From Marsupella aquatica (Eukaryota; Marchantiophyta): a stretch of DNA of 64,000 bases. Position 1 is the first letter of the stretch, and each line of letters starts with the position of its first letter. The stretch lies in contig OZ316891.1 in the NCBI GenBank assembly GCA_973895155.1, forward strand, positions 14,136,001 through 14,200,000, given 5' to 3'. Position numbers and translations under genes: made by a program. The notes under the pieces were generated by a model. That model made no database searches. It worked only from the letters and a program-made list of their open reading frames with translations, and was not told the DNA's origin. Shown here piece by piece: positions 1 to 12,142 of the stretch.

Positions 1-2446
1 TAAGGGCATAATTGATATGGTCTTGAGGCATGACAGATGAGTGGAGAAGAGCCTCAGGATCTTTAGCAATCGGAAATTTTTCCTTGCCTACACTTTTGTT
101 AGGCTCCTCCAGAACCTCAATCAAAACTGCATTTTCAGATAGACCAAGAGTACGGGCCATGGCAGGTACATCAATATAAAACCACTGTCCCGTGCTTGGC
201 ACGTTCAAAGGAACAAACATGTTTGGTTCCTCACTGCCTCGTATTACACCGTGCACTGTGACTGTTGCCTGTGTACTTGATAGCATCTCCCCCTGCTTCA
301 AGAGACAGCAAGAATAAGGAGAACAACTTCTTATCTTTCTGGCAATTATGTTGTTAGGTGAACAGAGTTGATGACTCAGTTAAGTGCCTTGGCAGAGGTA
401 TCAAAATCTCCTAACATGCAAAAAATAATGGCAAGATTGCCAGTGACCTCGCTAGGTGGCTTTGTGGCTTTCCAGGCTCTTGTCCTATTTAAGAAATACT
501 ACTCTCACTATTTGTCTAAGGTTGGATAAGCTACAAGACTCCAGATTCTGATGACTGTTATCAAAGGGAAGATAGATCAATCAATCACAAATGCCATCTG
601 GCAGGGCCCGATTCTTGATTTGTTTGGTTTGCAAGCTTGTCTGACACCACAAGTTTAGCCTGCACCTAACGCAAAGTCTACCCCAGCGTCACAGACCTAT
701 ACGAAATGTGCAACGCCCTGCTAGAGTACTCACTTAACCTCTTCGAACTGAGTCCAGTAACAATCATCAGATGAACAAAATCAATTAGGAGGGGGACCCG
801 ATTAATGCTCACCTCGTTGTCAAGTGCATTTTGTTGTCTCGTCCAAAACTTCCACCATGGTATTTTCTCTAACGTAGTTGCTGGAGCTGAAGTCACAAGA
901 GCATGTCCTGAATCTGGCTCCTCAACCCAACCACTTGGTACCCAGCCTCTGTTCACCAAGACAGGAACCTGCCCACTACCACAAAGCTATCTGCCCAAAT
1001 CAGTGCCGTACTCGATGATAGCTTTCTCGGTAGTACACTATGCGTCATTGCATAAAGGAACATGCTATGAAAAGGTTGCAGCTTCCATCTGAACTCCCAC
1101 CTTTTACTGTCGTCTGTTCTTAAAAGTGGAGTGATGACAAAATATCCCTTCTGAGTCACCCCGAAAGCTGATCTTGCACGAGGACCTACATAAAGATTCT
1201 TTTTCACATCATACACGCCTTCGCAAATCACCGTCCTGAACTCCAAGTCCTTGATTGCAGTATGGCTCGATGAGATATTCTTATCATCTCGCTTAGCTAC
1301 TTCAACCGAATCACTAATCGCATCCATAAGCGGGATTGGCTCCTCCTCCAGCCTCGTCCGCCTGTAGTCTAGAACCTCTATCTGTGACATAAGCAAAACA
1401 TAAAATCCATGTTTTCTAAGTCTCACAGTTCATTGTGTTTCGCAACTGTGGGTCAGAGACAGAAAGTAAATTGGTATTTCAACTGACGTATCGCAACCGG
1501 AAAAACTTGGCAAATCCTGCCGCTGAAACCTGAGATCAAATTTTAACGAAAAAATTCCCGAATCCCTTGCATCCCACCAAAGCGAACAGGCTATAAAAAA
1601 ACGTGAGAAACGATGCTAGGTCCCAAGGGAAATGAGCGCGACTCCGTAACTCATGCCCCTAAGTAAGCGTTTTGTTCAGTTGAGACGAATAAAAGACAAG
1701 GTCCCAGCCGAACCTAAACCCATGATAGGACGGTCGTATCGAGTACAGCATTACATTCAACGCACCTACCTTCCATTGCCGTCGAAAGAGCTGCCATGTT
1801 CCAAGCCCGAATGTTGCCGCACAGGGCAGAAAAAGAATTACTGCAGAGAACCTCCATTTCTTTCCTTCTTGACCTACAATCAAAAGGAGGCGCTTGTTCA
1901 TACACCAAAGTTATGAGGCATTGCAGCATTCACGAGGCTAATCCCCCGATTCGCAGCGAAAGAAATCACGATATATTTTGACTCCCAATTCTGGTCGAAC
2001 GAATGCTTTATTGGGGATGGTACCTAAAGTTAGCTTTTACTCCATTAACTGCCTTTTAAAAAACAGATCCTGAATGATTGTTCCCATCGGAGAAGAGTCC
2101 AGACCACCCTAGACGCGCAACAACAACGGCGGGCACACAATGGCACAAAGAAACTTATCAACGAACCTGATTTTGAGGCAGTCACGTTGCTGGCAAACCT
2201 TCTGGGAACTGCATCCAGCAGCAGCTGCTCCGCACTTCGCCGCTTCCTCATTACTGCAGCATTCCATCCTCCTCGGCGTAAAGGAGCTACTCCCAAAACG
2301 ATCGGAAACTGGGAAAGAGTTGATAAAGTAGAGACGATGCCGGAATGATTATACGTTGCACCATCAACGACAGCAGCAGCAGATAGCTTCCCGTTAAATG
2401 CTGTCGATCGGAGCAAGCTCTTCACGAGGCCACGCGTTGCTTGCAT
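1..2446 (-). CDS. SURF1: SURF1-like cytochrome c oxidase assembly protein (partial, 3' end outside window)
   Basis: Mitochondrial inner-membrane factor for assembly of respiratory complex IV. Coding exons on the minus strand: 2446-2167, 1873-1770, 1381-1101, 975-813 and 292-1 (cut by the window edge); phases match at every junction. Exon 1 gives about 93 residues rich in Arg, Ser and Ala without acids near the start, as in a mitochondrial presequence. Exon 2 holds the first membrane segment, ending in LGTWQLFRRQWK. Exon 3 has LDYRRTRLEEEP and NLYVGPRAR, exon 4 the family hallmark VLVNRGWVP, exon 5 PNMFVP, QWFYIDVPAMAR and SSVMPQDHINYAL. The second membrane segment should follow beyond position 1. 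The exon 4 acceptor is the TAG at 978-976, not the CAG seven bases downstream, because only the former keeps frame. These motifs in this order are diagnostic of SURF1; no break is seen in the part present. Confidence 0.93.
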
Positions 2447-2702
2447 GATTTATCGCTGCTGCTCAGTGGTCTGATTTGCAGGCAAGCTAAGCGCAAGCCT
2501 TGAACAACATCCCTTCCGATCGTGCACAACTATGAGGTGAATTGTGGGACCAAACTCTCTTTCCCTCTCCTGAAATCGCTTTCTTCCGTGAAACACTGAA
2601 ACCCCAAATCACTCCATCCGAAATGGTGCAGCACCATGCTCTCGATCCATACAGCTCAAGTTCAACATGGTAATTTTATTTCTTTTCCGAGTTATCACAC
2701 GC

Positions 2703-2897
2703 CATAGTATCCAATCCCCCACATTCTCTGTTTATGATTTGAGTTTTGTGCCTGCCTTGTTTCACTCTTGGATTGCTCCTAAACTCCTTCTACAACCCAT
2801 AGTATCCAATCCCCCAACATTCTCTGTTTATGAATGGAGTTCTGTTCTTTGCTTGCTTCTTTTTTTTACACTTGGATTGCTCCTAAACCCCTCCTAA
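2703..2897. repeat. Tandem duplication, 2 copies of about 95 bp
   Basis: The segment beginning CATAGTATCCAATCCCCC at 2703 recurs at 2798. Both copies run through CATTCTCTGTTTATGA and end in TTGGATTGCTCCTAAAC. A few substitutions and small indels separate them. Confidence 0.8.
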
Positions 2898-2985
2898 AGC
2901 CTTTGCACCTTGCCTGTCCATTGCAATCCAAGATGCCACGTCCCCCCGGGCGCGACCCTGTCCCTCGCAACCCTGTCCCTCGGGC

Positions 2986-3066
2986 TGCGAGGAGGAGGAG
3001 AGAAAGGGGAGGTAGAAGAGGGGAGGGGGGGGAGGGGGGGAGGGGGGAATTGGAGATAGAGGGGAA
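2986..3066 (+). repeat. Purine-rich G tract
   Basis: Almost pure G/A on the plus strand, with several runs of four to seven G within about 30 bases (3017-3048). It could form a G-quadruplex. It has no evident relation to a gene. Confidence 0.7.
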
Positions 3067-3737
3067 AAAAATACATTCCCACACTTGCCATCACCCATCT
3101 TGTGCACCCTCACGACCAACAGGATAACAGTTCCGTGGCAACAACCACCCAACCAAACAATGACACTTCTGAGACCACAACATGACTACACAAATGACCT
3201 GGTCGGATCTGCAACACTTCTGCAATTAGTTCATGGCCCTTGTCCTCCTGTCTCTAATTAGGGGCTCTTAAATTCAATGAGAGACACAGGTCCCTAGAAA
3301 TAAATTTTAAGTGTTATATCAAAGTTGTGTGCTCCATTGTGTGAGTCCTAGGTGACCATCTTTACGGACCCCCATGAGAGGTCTCTTGCAAATTCCCTGC
3401 CATGAGGTTGCGCCACATCACACACAACCAGCCACAAACAGGAATGATCCTACTTTTAACAATAACAAACGTGCACATTCCTGTTTGTGGCAAAGGCAAC
3501 GTAATTTTTGGGGCGCCATGCCATAAATATTGAACGTAAAAAAAACCAAAATACAAAGGGAGATATATCATTTAGTAAAATAAAGTTACCATTTTGATGT
3601 TTGTCAAAGATATATCAATGTTTTATATCAAAATGCTTGTATTTTTTAATTGTTTGCAAGCTTGAAAAAAGTAACCAACCAATAGAAATGTACATAGTTA
3701 AAACCCATTTGGCTTCACATTGTAAAACTAAATAATC

Positions 3738-4240
3738 AATCTCCTTAGTACTTGATAAAATCTGTTAATGTTTGATTCATTGGAAAACTCAAGATCAAGA
3801 TTTAGAAACTCGTGACCTCTTTAGTATTGTCTTGATAAAATCTCTCAATGTCACACTCATTGGAAAGTTAAAGTAAAATTAAAAACTCATCATCTCCTTA
3901 GTACTTGACAAAAATCTATCAATGTTAGGTTCATTGGAAAGCTAGAGAAATTTAGATACTCATGATCTCTCTAATTCTTGACGAATAATCTCAATGTCAC
4001 ACATTAGAAAGCTAGAGAGATTGAAAACCTCATGATCTCTTTAGTATCGTGACAAAATCTGACATAAAATTTGTCAATGTCGGACTCAATGTTGGAAAGC
4101 TAAAAGAATTCATGAACTCATGATCAATATTTCTTTTACTCACACTCATTGGAAAGGCAAAGAAATTCAAAAACTCATTTGGAACTTGACAAAATTTGTC
4201 AATCTGAGGCTCATTGGAAACCTTTTTCAATTAAGAGCTA
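3738..4240 (+). repeat. Degenerate tandem array, about 60-90-bp units, plus orientation
   Basis: At least seven units share the core CATTGGAAAGCTAGAGAAATT, then ACTCATGATCTC, TTAGTACTTGACAAAATC and TGTCAATGT. The CATTGGAAA core starts near 3779, 3861, 3932, 4004, 4093, 4149 and 4211. The same family lies in the opposite orientation at 5300-6165, so the two arrays face each other. Confidence 0.8.
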
Positions 4241-5299
4241 TCACAATCTCATCACCGTCACAAACTTAGCCATTGAAAATTGATTTCTTTGATTATGTCA
4301 CCATCCCTTGTCCACAATGCTTGCTTCCCGGCTTGAATTGTTCGCATTCCTCTAGTTTTCAACTGAAGCTAGCTCACTCTGAACACAGGTTGACGCCAAA
4401 TGCAGCCTCTATGTCAAAGAAACAATTGTTGGTTTCCCTCTCACACCATAGCTTTCTTAAATAACAAACTACAAATCCTTCATGTGAAGCGATGACTCGT
4501 TTGTTTTGTGTGTTCTTCCTACCGAATTAACAAGCGCTCTTTTGCCAATAGTTAAGTGTTGTTCTCCAGTCTGTCTTGTGGCGGTAATGCTCAATGTAAC
4601 TCACAAACGATCAATCATGAATGATAGAAACACAATTTCTCCAATGTGTAAGCAAAAACCGTCAAAAAACTCAATTCCTCCATGTTCAACCTTCCATTGA
4701 TAAATCTCCTCTATATTTTGGGCGTTTTCTTTTGTACGAGCACACACCAAAACCATCGGGAAACTCAACACCGTCAATTACCGCCTTGTTGAAAATTGAT
4801 TTCACTTCATCAAACACACATTCCTTGGATGAACATGGGGGTACACGGATTAATTGTTTATTATGATCATGTGCACAGAGCATGTGGGCTTATGGAGCAA
4901 CCTGGAAGATGAAGCTCAGTTGGATGGGCTCAATAAGTAGCGTGGAAGATGAAGTCAATTGGATCTCCATATCAATGTTAATCGTGCTTCCCCTAAGTAT
5001 GAATCTCTTCCACCTTCACGATCATTGAAGTAATTGTGGATCAACTTCAATCTTGGATCCTTTCCATGTTGTGTGTCATTATTGATCTCTAGCTTACGTG
5101 TTTCCAAATCATTCTCTAACTATAAACCCAACCCAAGCATATATCCCACTACATGAATGTCATTACCGGTTACTTTCCCTCCATTCCTTTCAACATTTTA
5201 CATTACTTAACTTGGAACTTTACGTCTAGATGACCCACAACCCATTTCCAATGACCCTCATCTATGGTTGAAACCCTTGGTGTGCTTAGAATGCTAGAA
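4241..5299. other. Spacer between inverted arrays
   Basis: About 1 kb of AT-rich DNA between the two opposed arrays. Its short frames (for example 4621-4866) have no family signature. I see no gene, RNA or transposon end here. Confidence 0.4.
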
Positions 5300-6165
5300 A
5301 CATTTTGACAGAACTTTCCAATGAGCCTATTATTGTCACATATCATCAAGTATCAAAGGGATCACAATTTGCAGAATTTCTATACCCTCTTTTGCAAGTC
5401 GAGCTATGGCGTCCACAAAAACAATTTCAAATTTCCCTTGATCTCTTGATGAAATATTTGGTGCTTAGAATTTTTTTAACTATTTTTTAAAGAGCTTTCT
5501 AATGAGCCTTGCCATATTTTGTCAAGTATGAAAGAGCTCAAAAATCTCTAAATTGTTCCATTCTTCCTGAAAAGTCTAGCTATGTCGTCAACAAAAATCC
5601 CATTTTGAATTTTGTCCATCTCTAATAAAACCTTCCCTCTCTAGAATTCTTAGAAAAGTGTTTTAAAAGAGCTTTTCAATGACCCTAACATTTCTAGATT
5701 TCATCGACTACTAAAGATATAAGTTTTCAAATATCTCTAGCTTTCCAATGAGCCTGCATTGACAATTTTTGTCACTTACTAAGAAGACCATAAGTCTAAA
5801 CCCAACAAGCCTAACATTGGCAAATTAGTCAAAACTAAGGAGATCATGAGTTTATGAATTTCTCTACATTTTCAATCTGATGCAACTTTTCATCATTTCC
5901 GGGCGGTTGGGCTCCGCAATCCCTCCACTTCCTCTAGTTGAAAGCCCGGTTGAAAGAGGCACAAACAAAAATTTAATCTTGTGTAAAAAATGGCTTTGAC
6001 AAGGGCTTCAAGTTTTTTATTTCCAATTTGTCCCTTCATTGCTTATTCTATAGTAGCCGTTGACGGATTTTGTCAAGTACCAAGGAGATCATGATTTTAT
6101 GAATTTCTCTAGCTTTCCAATGAGTGACATTGGGAGACTTTATCAAGTACTAAAGAGATCATGAG
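5300..6165 (-). repeat. Degenerate tandem array, minus orientation
   Basis: Reverse-orientation relatives of the 3738-4240 units. On the plus strand they read CTAGCTTTCCAATGAG, TTGTCAAGTACCAAGGAGATC and CATGAGTTTATGAATTTCTC. Clear cores lie near 5311, 5496, 5672, 5740 and 6110. With the left array they form a large imperfect inverted repeat. Confidence 0.75.
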
Positions 6166-6991
6166 TTGGGTCACACATGGTGCCAAAGATTTTGGAAAGA
6201 ATTTCCATGGGGTTTGTAATGACCACATAGCCATAGTGATAACGTGATTCAAATGATAGTGTGTAATAAACCAAATGGCTTAGACTAAGTAGCAACAATG
6301 TGTAACATGAGAGTGCACTCAATCTCGATCACTACATCAATAAGATAATAGAATGAAGAAACTCCAAAAGGATCCATAGCATGAGAGAGTACTGCCAAGA
6401 ATGAGGAAAAGAATGTTCTCCTGCCAACCTATATCCCCCAAGGGATCGAGACAAAGATATGTGGGCCAAAATAAGTGGATCTTATCCTAAATTAGTAAAG
6501 GGTGAACTAACCCTAACAAGGCCAAACTAACTATGATTGAGAACCTGAGCCAATTCCAAGCACAATGGACTTCCACAGCCACAACTTGGCTGCAGTGACA
6601 ACAACAACATAGTCGCATTGATAAATTTGAAATAGACACTTGACATAATGATAAAGTCAATATGGGCTCAAAAGTTCACTTTGTTTCAACGTACTTCCTA
6701 CCACAATGATTTCCTTACCTCAAAGATACCCTAGCATCCATGATGCCTAAATACTTCAACAACTTCTTTGGCTTACCTTGACATCTTTTGTGCAATGCAT
6801 GGGCATTAGGCTCGTCTACATTATAATTTGTCATCTAGGTATTTGCTTCACAACATACTCCATAGATTCTAATTTCTTGGGTGACGGCAAAGTTTGATAT
6901 TTAGACTTTGCTTGTGAGTAAGCACAGACATGGGAGTTTGAGTACGGGAGCCTTACTATTTATATGCATAGGTGTTGCGGCTAGTCACAAA
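6166..6991. other. Intergenic flank of the Copia insertion
   Basis: No reading frame of interest and no repeat that I can define. It ends in ACAAA (6987-6991), the left copy of the Copia target duplication. Confidence 0.5.
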
Positions 6992-7361
6992 TATTGGGAT
7001 ATGATCTAGACCAAACGAGACAACATTAACATGTGTGAACATTCATCCATAGACTTCGACACTAAAAGTACATGGTTCACCCCGTCTGGGCTTTGTCCAC
7101 GGCCGTGAGAGAAATCCAATAATGCAAAGTGATTACACCGGCCATAGCCAACGCGCTAGAGCTCCTCCTCTCACTCTCTCACTCTCTATCCTCAAGATCA
7201 AGTGAACCTTCAAGTGTGAGCACAAGTTTGTGTTCCCCTTGGGTATACCCCCTCCCATGGTCTATAGGAACCTAGAACTCAAACTAGTGCTAGATCCTAG
7301 TTTATTGAAGTCTAGCTAGTAATGTGGAAGTATATAGGTTATACTAGAGGCATACCTAACA
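6992..7361 (-). repeat. Copia 3' LTR (370 bp)
   Basis: Direct repeat of 20933-21289. It starts TATTGGGATATGATC on the plus strand, the expected TG having become TA, and ends TAACA. It is 13 bases longer than its partner, mostly from one extra CTCTCACT-type unit and a 4-base indel. Confidence 0.92.
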
Positions 7362-8076
7362 AACTCCCCATTGACTCTAGTGCTTAGCTAACTACCTGGT
7401 AACCGTGTTACTTCTAACTAGATCCGTATGAATCTCTTTGGGAAGTTCTAGAAGGTTAAACCAAGGAGTTTTTCCCTCTATACCTAAGAGCTAACTAGAA
7501 CTAAGTCATAGCTGACAAAGTGTCAGATATAGTAGACATACATAGAAATAAACTACCTATCTAGTATTAGCTCAGATCTTGTTTGTTAGATATTGCTCTA
7601 GTCTTGTGACTCATAAGCTAACCATAGTTAGTCTAACTCGGGTTAGGACTTAGCTAATGTTAGCGGTAGTGCTGTTGTGTATTAAGCCAGGGCTGATGCC
7701 AGACCCTAGTGGAACTTAGGTTCATTGTTATAGAGCTAGTTGAGAGATAGGGAGAGCTTGTGCTGTGGGGTTTGTGCTGTGGATGCTTGGTATGGCCTGT
7801 CGGCCTAGAGTGCATTAAAGCTCTTGTGTGTTCTCGTGGATGTAGTCTCATGTGGAGGTGAACCACGTATCTCTCTGTGTCGACTATTGTGCATTGGATA
7901 GTTCATGGGCTTGTTGTTACAAATGTCGTCTATGCTCAACATTGTTAACCATATGTATCTCCTCATGAAATTCTAAACAGAAAACCTATGTTTCCCCCTT
8001 CTCTATGAGGGTTAACTAGAATTAGACCGTAGCCGGTACATATCGAATGGAAAATACACATACAAGAGAACTAACA
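7362..8076 (-). other. Copia 3' untranslated region
   Basis: Lies between the RNase H stop and the 3' LTR. It carries the polypurine tract beside the LTR (plus strand 7362-7373) and is interrupted by the solo LTR at 7584-7941. No further coding signal. Confidence 0.7.
7584..7941. mobile_element. Solo LTR (358 bp) nested in the Copia element
   Basis: It begins TGTTAGATATTGCTC and ends GCTCAACA. Perfect 5-bp duplications TTGTT flank it at 7579-7583 and 7942-7946. The same LTR family occurs at 57585-57929, sharing among others GAGCTAGTTGAGAGATAG and GTGGATGCTTGGTATGGCC. No internal region is attached, so it is the product of LTR-LTR recombination. Confidence 0.9.
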
Positions 8077-10622
8077 CTAAGCATCCTTGTGCAAAAAATT
8101 AAAGCCTTGCACAATGCTCCGTGAAACTAGCCAAAGAGGAATGACTTTGGTTAACATATCAGCAGGATTGAGTTTTCCATCAATCTTTATTAACTCAATC
8201 TCTTTCTCAGCAACAGTTTGTCTGAGAAAATGATACCTAATATCAATGTGCTTTACCTGGCCATGCGTTACTTGGTTTGCCGCAATATGTATAACACTAT
8301 TGCTCTCACAATGAAAATCCACCTGCTCTTATAGAGTCCCCAAATCACGAGTCAACTTCCCCAACCAAATATATAGTCTCCTTTGCTGCCTCTGCTAGTG
8401 CTACATACTCAACTTCAATAGATGACTGAGATATGCATTTTTGCTTCATGCTCGGCTCCATGGATCTCCAACTTACACATCCACCTGCTAACATGAAAGA
8501 ACACCTTGTTGGACTCTTCTGTTGATCCAAATCACCACCATAGTCTAAATCCACATATCCAACAAAAGACATCGCATTGTTTGAATGTGCATCAAACAAC
8601 AAACCAACCTCAAATGGGTCATGTAAGTACCTTGGGTTAACCATGTACCTACTCACCACGCCCATAGCATGCGCTATCTGGTCTAGTACTGGAAGCAACA
8701 ATGCATATGCCTCACATCCAAACACACGTAATCTCGTGTAATCTGCAGGTCTCTTGGGCCACATCTAAAATGGATAATATTGATAACTGCAAAATATAAT
8801 GTTACCAGATAAGCTATTGTGTTGACAGCTTCAACCCAAAAGATCTTTGGTAGACCTGCTTGGCTTAACATACTTCCATATCTCTCCAATAGTGTCCTAT
8901 TTAGCCTCTCAAAAATATCAATATGTTGAGGAGTATATGCATTGGTCAAATATCGGGTAATGCCTTCACGGTCTAAGTAGAGGTGAAACTTGTTAGAGAT
9001 ATATTCACCTTCATTGTCTGAACGAAGATATTTCACCTTCTTTCCTACTTGTGTCTCAACCTGCATCTTCCACTTTTTGAAGATTGAGAAATTCTCAGAC
9101 TTCTCATGGATAAATTGCACCTAGATCATCCTTGAATAATCATCAATAAAAAACACGTAATACTTCATTCTTGACATTGAGAGCTCAAATAATTCTCACA
9201 CATCATAATGAATGTAATCCAAAATATCTTTAGAGGTATGACTGGCTCCTAAGAAACTTACACGATGCTACTTACCAAGGACACGGTGTTGATAAAACCC
9301 CAGCTTGCACAATTTTGCACCTGGCAAGAGATTATGTTTTACACATTCAGCCCTTTCTCATTCATGTGACCCAATCGTGCATGTCACAATTGTGTCTGAT
9401 CCAACTCTGATGAAACTACATTGGCACTACCAAGAATCATGATGCCTACCAAGATATATAGATTACCCTGCTTCCTATCTTCCATCACCGCTAGAGGACC
9501 ATGTATGACTCTCAAAACTCCACTTGTTGTACTCCATTCACAACCAAATGTGTCCAATGCTCCCAAAGAGATCAAATTTTGCTTCAAATCTCAAATGTGA
9601 TGAACATTCATCAACGTACGGACAACTACATCAAACATTTGAATGCACACTATACCTATGTCAATGACTTAACAAGGTTGATTATTCCCTATCATGAGGT
9701 TCCCTGATTTTGGCTCATAGGTGCAAAAGGTCTTCCTATCATGACACATATGAAAGGAATGTAGAATTCAAAACCCACTTCGGTCTCCCACCTTGAGAAC
9801 CGGTACATAAGGCAAAACCAACATCATCATCAGAAGGAATAAAACTCGTCTGACCTTGAATGTCACCACCACTCTTGCAATTCCTCTTAATGTACGTGGC
9901 CCTTCTTATCACATTTTCAACACTCAACACTCTTTGAGTCACGTAACTTTGATCTAGCCTTGGTTTTACCAAAAGAACCTATAAAATGCTCTCGTGATCT
10001 GTCCCTAGTAATTACTAGTGCTGATCCAGATGAAGAAGAAGAACCATTGTGCATCTTCTTTTGCATTTTGTTTGACAGCAAAGTGTTCACTATCTCATCA
10101 TAGGTCAACGTTGTCTTGCCATACAAGATTGTCTGGAGCAGGTTTTCATATGAGCGTGACAAGGAAGTAAGCAAATCAAGTGCTTTCTTCTCATCCTCCA
10201 CCTTCTCATTGAGACTCATCGATTCTGCGATGATTAAATTAAAATCATCAATACATTTGTGCATAGTTTTACCTTCAGCCATCTTGAAATTCATCAACTT
10301 CAAGCTTATGTATAGCCGATTTGTCAACAACGTCTTCTCATACATCAGCTTCAGTTGATCCCACAACTTTGTAATTGTGTCCTCCGTCATAACCTAAAAT
10401 AAAACTTCAGGTGGCAAGTGGAACCTAATCAAACTGAGAGCACGATTGCCAATGTCTTCTCACTCCTCATCAATCATGGAGGATGGCTTTGTGCTAAATG
10501 TTGAATCCAAGCCTTGGGAAAGAAGAACGTCTTTTATTTGTACTTTCCATAATGTGAAGTTATTGCACGTGGGGAATTTCTCCACTTCATGTACTTTGCA
10601 CTAGTCACCTTCCGGGAAGCCA
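8077..10622 (-). pseudogene. Copia gag-pol remnant, frameshifted, reverse transcriptase deleted
   Basis: The gag starts near 10622 (MASRK) and continues as a UBN2-type capsid frame at 10390-9917. A worn CCHC knuckle lies near 9900. A pre-integrase piece follows at 9587-9384 (NLISLGALDTFGCEW). The integrase core is at 9120-8683 (LRSDNEGEYISN, NRTLLERYGSML). The frame at 8764-8345 passes straight from the integrase tail (LRVFGCEAYALL) into the region just before RNase H (DQIAHAMGVVSRYM). The catalytic reverse transcriptase, including its YxDD box, is therefore missing, with the junction near 8690. RNase H continues at 8322-8077 with LNPADMLTK. Several frameshifts and stops exclude activity. Confidence 0.9.
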
Positions 10623-10703
10623 TGACAATGTCCCCTACTCTTATATGCAATGTATTCAATCTAAGCTACCAAGGTGTTTGTAAGGCTGCTAAACCGTATT
10701 GGA

Positions 10704-10712
10704 CCCTCCAAG
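10704..10712. repeat. 9-bp target-site duplication, left copy
   Basis: CCCTCCAAG, repeated exactly at 19868-19876. Joining the sequence outside the two copies restores a continuous Copia leader, which marks the transposon borders as 10713 and 19867. Confidence 0.85.
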
Positions 10713-10747
10713 GGGTATAGCGACCGAGATAGCAAACAGGCAAACAG
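10713..10747 (+). repeat. Left terminal inverted repeat (imperfect)
   Basis: Begins GGGTATAGCG and reaches GCAAACAGGCAAACAG. The right end, read inward on the minus strand, begins AGGTGTTTAC and reaches GTAAACAGCAAACAG. The shared outer GGT and the inner doubled AAACAG block make these recognisable but worn. The block also pairs with CCTGTTTGCC near 10759 as a small hairpin. Confidence 0.6.
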
Positions 10748-11086
10748 CAAATACTTTTCCTGTTTGCCTTATGCTATTACCAGGAAAAAACATCTTGTAC
10801 TAGGGGGAAGAACACACAATCAGGAGTTTAGAATTGTTTAAGTTGGAGTTAGTCCATTGCGGTGAGGGAGGATACCATGTCATGAATCGCTGAACCACAT
10901 AATAATTGAACCTCATATCCCAACACAAACAAGGGGGAGCATACATAAAAATGTCAAGGAATGCGCACAAAAATGGTAGGTCCCACCACAATCGACAACA
11001 AAATATATAAAAATAATACAAAATGAATGCATCCCAAAACTTTATGGTATTATATGGTCCAAAATAAAAGCGAACAACGTGTTGAC

Positions 11087-11101
11087 TAGCGTCTGGCGCT
11101 A
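11087..11101. repeat. Element palindrome, copy 1
   Basis: TAGCGTCTGGCGCTA, one mismatch from the consensus dyad TAGCGCC-N-GGCGCTA. It lies in the left flank of the transposon, outside any reading frame. Confidence 0.85.
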
Positions 11102-11195
11102 TCTTATCGGTATTTCAGGAAACAAATAGTTGGCGTTGAGAACATCAAGCACAACATGATGATATTTAACGGTGTAGCCTAAATGACAAAATTAT

Positions 11196-11210
11196 CAGCG
11201 CCTGGCGCTA
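11196..11210. repeat. Element palindrome, copy 2
   Basis: CAGCGCCTGGCGCTA, differing from the consensus only in the outer base. Non-coding left flank, 95 bases from copy 1. Confidence 0.85.
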
Positions 11211-11404
11211 ACAAAACATGACGCGACATAAATAACACTTTTCCGTTGACATATGATAAAATCAATATAACCATTTGGACCAATAATACAACCTACATCA
11301 TCATGATTCATGCTATAAACCATGAGCATTTTGCCTCTCTAATATGAGCCGAACCTCTCCAACAGTGAGAATTGGTTGGCTGGTCAATGTAGATTCCTCA
11401 ACGT

Positions 11405-12142
11405 CTAGTTTGAAAACGGTAAGGAAAATCCAATACAAATGTTTGCAAGGCATATATGGATGTTTCTGAGAATGTTGCCGGTAGAAATCCTCACACGAGC
11501 AAGTGGGAAAATGCAAATTTGAACAAAGTAACAATTTGGCGTCCGCATATTTTCGTGCGTTTGCACCTTAAACTGCTTTCCCCATGCATTCCCAATCGCA
11601 ACATCCCACTCTCCCTGAATGGACATCGTCTCTTTTTTTGCAGACGCAATTCTGTTCATGTGACCCTGGGTAAGATTTGACTGAGGAACCGTATTCCTCC
11701 CATTCCGGCTTCGGAGACGAACATTGGGTTCGACAAGATTCACATGTTCTAGAAAGATATTGACATTGATTCGAAGATCAAAATCTGACGGGGGTGTAGT
11801 TGTACGTTCATTTCCGCGCACTAGGGAGATTCCGTTGTCAAGAAGATATTGCAGCTCGTCTTCCAAAACATTTGTCCCTTTCAAAATGGGAAGAACATCT
11901 GGGAAAGGGGGCAGGTTCAATACACCTCGACGAGGGCGGCTTCTGTAACATGTATTGTTTGGGCAAAACCAAATCATTTCGGTTATGGGTTCCCCCCTAA
12001 AAATGCGTTGTCCTTTGACAACAACACCGATAACACCATGTGGTGAGGGAAATCCAACTTTTTTCACGCGATTGCGACACTCATCTCTTTCAGAATTACG
12101 GGAACTATTCAGCGCGATAGTTATGATCGTAAATATGCGCAC
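11405..12142 (-). pseudogene. Unassigned downstream frame of the minus-strand transposon gene
   Basis: About 240 codons following the transposase-like frame in a different phase. The last codons of the upstream frame (HIYDHNY) overlap the start of this one, so a small frameshift or a deletion joins them near 12118. Visible features are a basic start with ERDECRN, a Cys pair in WFCPNNTC, and a Ser/Arg-rich middle. I do not recognise a domain. It may be the C-terminal part of the transposase after loss of the catalytic core, or a second gene. Confidence 0.45.

Larger units (their letters stand above)
2447..3737. other. Intergenic region upstream of SURF1
   Basis: Holds the SURF1 5' flank, then a two-copy direct repeat and a purine-rich G tract listed separately. 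The short reading frames over 2834-3152 are low-complexity products of the G-rich tract. From 3130 on I see AT-rich sequence without coding signal. Confidence 0.5.

Noticed and set aside
971-980. CAG at 969 as acceptor of SURF1 exon 4
   Set aside because: It shifts the frame into an early stop. The TAG at 978-976 restores VLVNRGWVP in phase.
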